This document shows positions 56,650 through 64,000 of a stretch of DNA of 64,000 bases, in pieces. The DNA lies in contig CP136068.1 of the NCBI GenBank assembly GCA_032622095.1, positions 49,406,443-49,470,442 of the forward strand. The letters are read 5' to 3'. The DNA comes from Siphonodentalium dalli (taxonomy: Eukaryota; Mollusca; Scaphopoda; Gadilida; Siphonodentaliidae). Within the stretch, counting starts at the first letter, position 1; every line of letters starts with the position of its first letter. The notes beneath the pieces are model-generated. The model had not been told where the DNA came from. It did no database searches and saw only the letters and a program-made list of their open reading frames with translations. Both the position numbers and the translations under genes were made by a program.

Positions 56650-58550
56650 TCATTGAAGTGGCAGCGAAAACTTAGAAAGTGCAACGGTTATTTCATTGTC
56701 GGCTCCAGTTTCTTTTGTTACATAAATAAGCTTCCCCGAATTATCAATAATTAAGGTGTCCTTTATTTGCAATTCTCCCTCTGGTAGATGTTGGTGAAGG
56801 ATAAACATTCGCTCCAGAAGAATTTCTGGATCAGACTTAGTATCCTTGTCGTCCACGTGTTCATAAAGAACGGTGTGTACTGTTTCCTGGTTGTCTACAG
56901 TTGTATGACCAAACAGGGATTTATCGAATGGAATCTTCGTATTTCTTTTCGCTATCGGAAACCACGGTGACGGCCCCATGTTGACAGAGATATCATGGTG
57001 TAGGACATCTTGTAGCAGTTGTTTTCTCGTCTTAACCGGGGCGATGTTGCGTTTTGCAATTCGAGCGGCGCCCTTACTCACCAAGTATCGGTCAGCTTTA
57101 AAATAAACATCTCCCTAGAAATAAAGACCAAAAAGGTCACAATGGGAAAGAAGCTCCAACGTTCCGAATAACTAGATGCCTTTCGTGGAAGTATCAATAT
57201 TAGGAAAGCTGGTCAATATTATTAGTCTCCTTCGGCAACATGGAGATTAAATACCTGAATGTCGATTTTGAACCCCTTGGCGGAGCCGATGGTTCATTCA
57301 AAAAGAGACATACAGGTATTAAATCTCCATGTCCCCATGATAACGACTGGAGGTGAAAATTTGTACACAGGGGTAAGTTGACCGGGAATATTATTAGCTA
57401 GGTCCCGTTTACCTCGGAATTCTTAAAAGGCCACTACTAATTAATTTATATATATGCCGGCTATAGGCGACCAAACGACTAGACCCTCGGAGCTGAACAT
57501 TTGTACACAGAGGTCAATTAACCCGATGAGTGTCATGGTATAGGTGCCATTGGTATCAGGTGTCTTAAAAGGGCACTAATAACTAAGTTAACTAAATAAT
57601 TAATTATATACACAACATGGTTGGAAAATAGATTTATATGGGTAAATCGACCCGATGAGTGTCGTGGGATAGGTGCCGTTGACCTCAGAAAACTTAATTG
57701 GACACTAATAAACAGTTTTAATTAAATAATGAAGCATATACCCAAAATGGTTGGACGCTGGTCGATGGAAATTGGTATACAGAGGTAATTTTAGCACTCT
57801 TAATAAATGTAACTAAATAATTAATAATATACCCAAAAATAGTTGGAATATGGTCATTGAGAATTGATTCATAGGGTATATTGACCCGAGTAGTGTCCTG
57901 TGATAAGAGCCGTTGACCTCAGACGACTTAAAGATCCACTAATAAACAATTTTAATTAAATAATTAATCATATACCCAAAATTGTTGGACACTGTCTTGT
58001 CGCCAGAAATTGGTAAGCAGTGGTAAATTGGGACTGTGAGTACCATTGTATAGGTGTCGTTGACCCTAAATGGGAACCTAGAAATTATATTATCATATAT
58101 GAGCAATAAAGATGGCATTTCTTATCAGTTTAAAACCCTATGTATGAAAATTGACATGCATGGGTCACCTGGACAGGGGGATATCATGGGAAAGGCGCCT
58201 TTATTATCTACTCAAAGGATATGTAGGCTAATTGGCAGATTGAGGTATTTGACACGGGTAGTGTCATGTGATAGGTGCCGTTTACCTTAGATGACTTGAA
58301 GAAGTACCAACAATTAGCAATACAGAGGGTTTGTTATCAATTTAAAATATAGAGGTAACTTTATCCGGTGAGTGTCACACAATAGGTGATGTTTACCTCA
58401 GGTGACTAATACTTAATTTAAATGACTTGAAGGGGCATTCATAATTTACTCATTCTTTACTCTAGCAACGCCGGGTGCCCCAGCTGGTATTAGATATTTA
58501 CCACCTCTACCATTTGAATTGTGATGCACATTTACTTGCGCATTAGCCAT
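56650..58550 (-). CDS. Unrecognised two-exon protein-coding gene
   Basis: Exon 1 is 58550-58461: CACCATGG start context, 30 codons, MANAQVNVHHNSNGRGG then YLIPAGAPGVAR. It ends at a GTAAAG donor. Exon 2 is 57114-56650: acceptor ggtctttatttctAG|GG, 154 codons plus TGA. The junction is phase 0, giving 184 residues. Exon 2 opens GDVYFKADRYLVSKGAARIA, is lysine/arginine-rich at first, then acidic (YEHVDDKDTKSDPEILLERM). It ends with short strand-like segments (DTLIIDNSGKLIYVTKE, ITVALSKFSLPLQ). No signal peptide or membrane segment is seen. I do not recognise the family, and further exons upstream cannot be ruled out. The intron holds a degenerate tandem repeat. No AATAAA was seen close downstream, where E3 begins within 100 bp. 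Confidence 0.62.
57234..57335. repeat. Inverted repeat in the intron
   Basis: acatggagattaaatacctg is inverted as caggtattaaatctccatgt around a loop of about 55 bp. Confidence 0.75.
57350..58440. repeat. Degenerate tandem repeat of about 150 bp
   Basis: Repeated order: ttggtacacagaggtaa, gacccgatgagtgtc, gataggtgccgttgacctca, cttaaa-ggacactaataa, taattaaataatta-atatacccaaaatggttgga. About eight worn units fill most of the intron of the minus-strand gene. Confidence 0.7.
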
Positions 58551-58559
58551 GGTGAAATA

Positions 58560-59353
58560 AAGATGATTTAAAATGAGAGAGAGACACCACCTGTTATATC
58601 ATACTGGTTACTGGTTACTAGCCACAATTCATACTAGTGATAAAGACTGCTAGCAGGGTTACCGGCGTTTCCCATGTTAAAATGATCTTTAAAAACCTCT
58701 GCTGTTGACATTCCGTGGGAATAGACTCTTGTTCAATGCGTTACACGTATTCTCAAAATTGTATATCCAAATGTCATCACAAAACGTTATTCTTATACAT
58801 GGATTATAAGTAGTGGCTCACCTTGTCGGAATGATTGCCATTTTGTTTATCGCGACTAATTCGTCCCACCAATAAAGAAGAATTTATTTATCGTACAGTC
58901 GACGTGGGTTGGAATTGATATTTGTTTTGTTTTTGTGTTTGGTTTTTGTGTTTGGTTTTAAATATTTTTATTGGGATCAAAATATGAATATTAATTCAAA
59001 ATACGACAATTATGTTTTATATAGAGATATGTATAAATCAATCTAGTGGGTCAGACTAATATTTTGAGGACACCTGGTTATCATATCTCCATGAAGATAC
59101 AGATGTTTTAAAGAAATGTCCAGGTACGCCTCTGTTCATGGTGCTGTACTGGCTTTTTATTCTCAGCTTGAAATAAATGTTTCTATATGTCAGCTACATG
59201 TGCCCGATATAGAGCGATATTTTAAGTTGTTCTAAAAATGAAAGAAATCCTCATTTTCAACAGGCCCATATATTTCCATCTCTCTTGACAAATGGTATCT
59301 TCTTTTTTTTTTTTGGAAAATATTTTTGAACAGGAAAGACTTTTGTTATAACA
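58560..59353. other. Intergenic sequence, nothing recognised
   Basis: Would hold the promoter of the minus-strand gene. No clear TATA box or initiator stands out. A repeated ttttgtgtttgg phrase is at about 58930-58960. Confidence 0.3.
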
Positions 59354-60953
59354 CATGAGCCATTCTAACATACCATCCTCTGACGGTTCATTGTCCCTGT
59401 CTGTCTGTCTGTCTGTCTCTCTATATGTCTGTCTGTTTGTCTGTCTGTCTGTGTTCTATAGAAATTCACAGGGGACCATCTAGATGATACCAAAGGGGTC
59501 TACTAGGGGTAACTTTTTACGAGAAAGATAATGGTGCGGATTAGAATTTTCTAAAGTGACGCCGTTGTTGTCAGGGGCAAAAAGGGGGAGGGGCAGAATT
59601 TGTTTTGTCGCCGATTGCCACGAAAATTACATACAATCATCCCCATGATATAAAGAATCTAATGGTGTGATTTAAATATGTCAAAAGTAGCAACGTTCGA
59701 GCCAGTGATGCACGGAAGGGGAGTGGGGCACCAAAATGGATTAAACTAATTTTAGCGCCGATTTCCACCACCAAATTGATATGTATTCTTCTTCATGATA
59801 CAAGGAATCTAACTGTGCGATTTAAAGACGCCAAATTGATGTCGTTTGGATGAGAGATGGGGGTGGGCAATAAACTTGATAAGGATTAAAACTAATTGCC
59901 ACCACTCTTATAAGAAATCATCCCCATGGTATGAGGAGTCTAATGGTGTGGCTTAAATCTGTCAAAATGGCCTCATTCGAGTCAGGTGTGCTCTGAAAGG
60001 GAGAGGGGCACCAAAATTTATACAAAATATTTTTAGCGCCAATTTCCACCAAATTGATACACGTTATTATTCATGGTACGATGCATCTAATCGTGTGATT
60101 TAACGACGCCATATTGGTGCTGTTTGGGTGAGAGATGGGGAGGGGTTTTTCACCAAATTTGATAAAAATTTGTTTAGTCGCCGATTAGCACCAAACTTAT
60201 AAATAATCATCTCCATGATAACAGGAGTGTAATTGTGTGGTCTGAGGATGTCATAAGTGTCAGTGGTGCATATATGTGAGAAGCCGATTTCCACCAAATT
60301 GATACATATTCTTCTCCGTGATACGAGGAATCTAATCGTGAGATTTAGAAACACCAAATTTTTGCCGTTTGGGTGAGATATATGGAGACCTTAAATTTGA
60401 TTCGAATTTGTATACTCGCCAATTTTCACCAATTGTATATATATGCATCTCCATAATGAGTCTAAGTGTGTGGTTTAATGGTGACAAAAGTGCCGACGGG
60501 AGGGTCACCAAAACTGATAAAAAATATTTTAGTACCAATTACCATCAAATTTCCTACACGTTCTTCTCAAATGATACGAGGAATCAAATCGTGCTGCCTG
60601 TCTTTCTGTCTGTCTGTATATGTTCTATATATAACTTCACGGGGTACAGTCGAGATGGCACCAAGGCGGTCTAAGAGGGGTAACTTTTTACGAGAAAGAT
60701 AATGGTGCGGGTTAAAATTTTCTAAAGTGACGCTGTTTGTGTCGGGAAAAAAAGGGGGAAGGGCGGCAAAATTAAAAAAATATGGTGAAATAGTTTTGTC
60801 GCCGATTTCCACCAAACGCATACATAATCACCTCCGCGATGTGACGCTGTTCGAGTCAGCGTTGCAGGGGTATCAGCAATTGATCTAATAAACTATTTTT
60901 AGCGCAGATATCCACCAAATTGATATATTATTCTTCTCCATGATACGCAGTCA

Positions 60954-61524
60954 ATGTTATGCGATGCCAGAACAGATGAAAACATTTCCCCCTGGCTGAG
61001 TTGTATCCACGAGTTACTAGACAAATGTAATCTGCCGCATATATGGTGTGCAGGTCATGCCACCAACGTAGATCAGCTAGTATCATATCTAAAATGTTGC
61101 CTTATTTCCGAACAAAGAGATTCTTGGGAACGTGACATGAACAACACAAGTCGTGGTCAAATATACCGAATTTTCAAACACGACTTTGATTTTGAACCCT
61201 ATCTTGATACACTTAGCGACCATAACCGAACACTGAACTGGAACATTATGCAAATTCCGAACTAGTAACCATAAGTTACCAATAGAAACGGGACGGTGGA
61301 ACAATACTTGCGTGTTATGTGATACAAGGGTAATTGGTGACGAATTTCACTACCTTCTCGTATGTAAAAATATGAACAACGCCCGGCGCAGATTGTTACC
61401 AATGTTAACTGGCCGACGTCCTAATACAATATTGATGAGTGATTTACTCAATGACGACAATGTAACACACCTCCGCAAGTTGTGCGAATTTATTAAGCTT
61501 GTAAATCGAGAAATGACCGAATAA
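60954..61524 (+). pseudogene. LINE ORF2 C-terminal fragment, frameshifted
   Basis: The first frame ends at 61265. It contains QIYRIFKHDFDFEPYLDTL. A frame change near 61258 leads into HKLPIETGRWNNTCVLCD and the zinc knuckle C-X2-C-X9-H-X4-C (CVLC ... HYLLVC), then NARRRLLP. The order is typical for the last 200 residues of Jockey/CR1-like ORF2. Truncated and broken. Confidence 0.78.
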
Positions 61525-61599
61525 CTCAGCTAGAAAATAGCTCGAACAAGCATTATCATAATTTGTGTAAGAACAGTACCGATATACGCATACACACAG

Positions 61600-62430
61600 T
61601 TATTAATATATATTTATAAATATGTATATGTAAGCATATACAATAAATCTATTTAGTTGTATATGCTTATATATTAGTAATATCCATATACATGTTACAG
61701 TGTTATACATATAAGATAGATAGTTTATTACAATACACCAGTGCAGGCAGTTGCAAATAACATAAAGTACAAGTAAATTAAACATAATACATAATATATG
61801 TGCATATAACAGTAAACAAACCTATAACTACATCATACATACGATTCATAATGAAATATAAATTTCCCATAATTTTCATTTCCCCATATTTATATTTGTT
61901 CTCCTTTGGAAGAATAACCGGATAATGTTGCACACGGAATTCATAATTACTTCGTCTTCATTTTTCATTATAAAAATGAATTTATCATCATCGTTCATGT
62001 TTGTAAAGTGTATGTTATTAGTGTTAGCAACATCAAATAATTCTTTCCTGAGGTCAGTGTACGCACTGCATTCCATTATGAAATGTTTTTCAGTTTCAAC
62101 CTTTTTCCCATCACACATGAGACAAATTCTGTCTTTTAATAACGTCTTTGGTTGTGTGTGTCGGCCTTTTTCTATAGCTAATATATGATTGCTAACACGC
62201 AGTCGGGTGAACATTTCTCTTGCCGTTGGTGATCGGACGTGTTTGAGGTATGGTTCTATTTCATATTTGTCTTTGAACGTTCTATATGTTCGTAGTTTAT
62301 TAGCACCATTCTTTTTGTCGTCATCGAATATATCTTTTTTGAAATTATTTACATGTTCTGATTTTAGTCTCTCAATTATAAGTTTGTCGGTGAATCCTAT
62401 CGTTTATGTAGCGATGAAGGTTATGTAATG
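61600..62430 (-). mobile_element. LINE tail nested inside the 60948 LINE, minus strand
   Basis: Minus-strand LINE end placed within the 3' UTR of the plus-strand LINE. Its outer region holds a 13-bp-stem hairpin at about 61631-61669 (taagcatatacaa ... ttgtatatgctta). The boundaries are approximate because no clean target duplication was read. Confidence 0.6.
61876..62406 (-). pseudogene. LINE ORF2 C-terminal fragment, minus strand
   Basis: The frame is open from about 62406 to the stop at 61876. It includes NKLRTYRTFKDKYEIEPYLK, then FTRLRVSNHILAIEKGRHT and the knuckle CLMC, nine residues, HFIMEC, followed by SAYTDLRKELF. The RT core is missing, and a stop just upstream of 62406 marks the truncation. 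It is a separate family from the surrounding plus-strand LINE. Confidence 0.8.
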
Positions 62431-62971
62431 TAATCCATGTATACAACATTTGTCACCCGGAAGCTCACATGCCTATGTACATATTGTATATATGTAACTG
62501 TTATTATCTCCATACCTATGTATGTATAGGTTTATGAGAAATAAACTGATTGATTGAGGAATATAATCGTGTGATTTAAAGACGCCAAATTGCTGCCGTT
62601 TGGGTGACAGATGGTGTGGGGGGGGGGGGGGTCATAACTATGATCAGAATTTGTTTAGATCATGATTACCACCAAACCTATATATAATCATCTCCAGTAT
62701 ATCATGGATATATAATGGACGTGGTTTAAATATGTCAAAAGTGGCGCCGTTAAAGTCATGCACGAGGATGGCAGTTGCACCAAAGCTGATACAAATATAC
62801 CAAATTTATACACGTTCTTCTCTAATGATACGATGAATTTAATCACATTTGGCGTCGTTTGGGTCACGGATGGCGAGAGGATATGCACTATCATTTCTAT
62901 GATTGCTATTCGCCGATATCCACCTATAAGTTATATATAGTCACCAAGCCATCTTCATATCGTTTTAAGGA

Positions 62972-63178
62972 GTGATTTTGGCGTTCAAATTTCACAATCT
63001 CGACAAAATAATTTATGGTAACCCAATTAAGTCACTTGAACAGTTATATCTTCTCAACTGTCATATTGATATGGGGTGGGAATCAGGAAATTCACACAAT
63101 GAGCTAGCATACATAGAAGAAGCAATAAATGTATATTTATCATTCTATTTAAGATATACAAATATTCTTGCAAACTGA
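62972..63178 (+). CDS. Open frame next to the right end of Z, unrecognised
   Basis: 68 codons ending in TGA, only about 10 bp from the right terminal repeat. The translation is not low-complexity (NLDKIIYGNPIKSLEQLYLL, ELAYIEEAINVYLSFYLRY) and is predicted mostly helical by eye. It could be the end of a lost transposase or a captured exon. No start context or splice site is convincing. Confidence 0.25.
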   Translation: MILAFKFHNLDKIIYGNPIKSLEQLYLLNCHIDMGWESGNSHNELAYIEEAINVYLSFYLRYTNILAN

Positions 63179-63229
63179 GAGACCTCGAACCGTCAGAGGA
63201 TTGCATATTAGAATGGCTCATGTATATAT

Positions 63230-63400
63230 TACTAGCAGGTTAGCCCGCCACCGGCGGCGTTTGTCCGAAATATGACATTTTATGACATGTTTATTTTTTA
63301 ATATTAATTTAATGTTTTTTAAATGTAATATATTTTTTTTCTGAATTTTTTTCCGAAACATGACATTTTATGACATGTTTATTTTTTAATATTAATTTAA
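63230..63400. mobile_element. ACTAG-start fragment with an 86-bp duplication
   Basis: Starts actagcaggttagcccgcca, which recalls the ACTAGC...GCCCG start of the E elements. The phrase tgacattttatgacatgttt then attttttaatattaattta occurs twice, about 86 bp apart. Confidence 0.4.
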
Positions 63401-63812
63401 AGGTACTCAATCCGTAAAGAGGGTCCCCATCTCAACAGATTCCAACAACAACAATCCGATCAGAGGGTCCTATATTACTATTTCTTTGGCTTTGGGGGTA
63501 AACAATATTTGATTCGAGTCGAGGAACCCATCAAACAAATCTCAGAGTTATTAGATATTGATTTTTGAAATTTGTTATGTTCTCGAGATGAGTACTAATA
63601 ACTGCCGTAATCTGCTCTGGATGTGTACTCCAAATCTATTCAAACAGACAAGGATGGATAACTCTAAAATCAAGTGGTAATTTTAACGCAATTTTGACTG
63701 AGTTCTGGGCCAGATAGTATTCCCGATAATGAAAAATAATAGAATTCTAAAATCGATATCTAACAAATCTGAGCTTTGACCGGTGACTTCCTCGACTCGA
63801 ATCAAATATTTT
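63401..63812. mobile_element. Family A foldback MITE, right end cut off
   Basis: TTAA (63397-63400) and AGGTACTCAATCCG start as usual. The right arm breaks at atcaaatattttt, where E4 begins. Same subfamily as copies 1 and 3. Confidence 0.8.
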
Positions 63813-64000
63813 TGAAGACCTCTGTTTGTCTGTCTGTCTTGTCTGTCTGTATGTCATTTATACAAATCTACGATTCTCGACCGATCGGGACGAAACTTGG
63901 TACGTGTGTGCAGTTTGACCAGGCGGTCGTCGTTGTCGTATTGGCGAGCCCGTGCGACGCCCGTGCAGCGCATGCGCAGACGAGATCTCGGAAACGGGTG
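63809..64000 (-). mobile_element. ACTAG-family element E4, runs off the window
   Basis: Nearly the same as 56070-56255: (CAGA)n end, acgattctcgaccgatcggg, then the first tandem unit with GCGCATGCGC. Its insertion or joining removed the end of the family A copy. Confidence 0.8.

Larger units (their letters stand above)
60948..62556 (+). mobile_element. 5'-truncated LINE nested in Z, itself split by another LINE
   Basis: Plus-strand LINE end. ORF remnants lie at 60954-61524. The 3' UTR then continues after the minus-strand LINE, with AATAAA at 62540-62545 and a TGATTGATTGA tail. The host sequence of Z picks up again immediately after the tail. Confidence 0.7.
59354..63222. mobile_element. TIR transposon Z with tandem-repeat interior
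   Basis: Left end CATGAGCCATTCTAACATAC then catcctctgacgg (59354-59386). The right end is its near-exact inverse (63190-63222). The interior is a (TCTG)n tract followed by worn units of about 145 bp. Each has gccgatttccaccaaattga, tctccatgatacgagga, ctaatcgtgtgatttaaa and gccgtttgggtgagagatgg. It is interrupted at 60948-62556 by a LINE: the phrase tccatgatacg stops at 60947 and aggaat-taatcgtgtgattt resumes at 62557. A second TCTG tract is near 60598. No transposase is recognised. Confidence 0.75.

Overview
This is a window of animal genomic DNA, most likely from a marine or other aquatic invertebrate. It shows canonical spliceosomal introns, AATAAA signals, many truncated non-LTR retrotransposons, TTAA-flanked MITEs, hAT- and Academ-like DNA transposons, and several satellites. 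There are no operons or bacterial-type gene density. I could not narrow the phylum from sequence alone. The window is AT-rich and mostly repeats.

Two short multi-exon host genes can be reconstructed. (1) On the plus strand, 15585-20706, three exons encode a 119-residue secreted precursor: a signal-peptide exon, a Pro/Lys/Asn-rich spacer exon, and a terminal exon with six cysteines in two CX2CX3C modules after a dibasic pair. All splice junctions are in phase 1. (2) On the minus strand, 58550-56650, two exons joined in phase 0 encode a 184-residue protein that I do not recognise.

Layout. 1-6.4 kb: a foldback MITE, a 42-bp satellite and a 29/46-bp composite satellite. 6.4-10 kb: three 5'-truncated LINE tails. 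10.8-15.5 kb: foldback elements (families A, B, C, D) and an ACTAG-ended element flanked by a perfect 49-bp direct repeat. 15.5-20.7 kb: the cysteine-rich peptide gene, with repeats in its introns. 20.9-29 kb: small foldbacks, a LINE tail and two more family-B MITEs. 29.9-35 kb: an inverted pair of a dispersed repeat, one arm of which has expanded into about 50 copies of a 36-bp satellite. 35.6-46.8 kb: three nested transposons (foldback element G, hAT inside it, Academ-like element inside the hAT transposase gene). 44.9-53.6 kb: a 4.3-kb tandem segmental duplication that starts inside the hAT 3' part. 55.4-58.6 kb: ACTAG-family tandem units and the minus-strand gene. 59.35-63.22 kb: a TIR transposon with a degenerate tandem interior, interrupted by a plus-strand LINE tail that is itself interrupted by a minus-strand LINE tail. 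63.2-64 kb: further MITE and ACTAG-family sequence running off the end.

The transposase and reverse-transcriptase reading frames all carry frameshifts, stops or truncations, so the mobile elements look inactive here. The two small host genes are the only convincing intact coding units.
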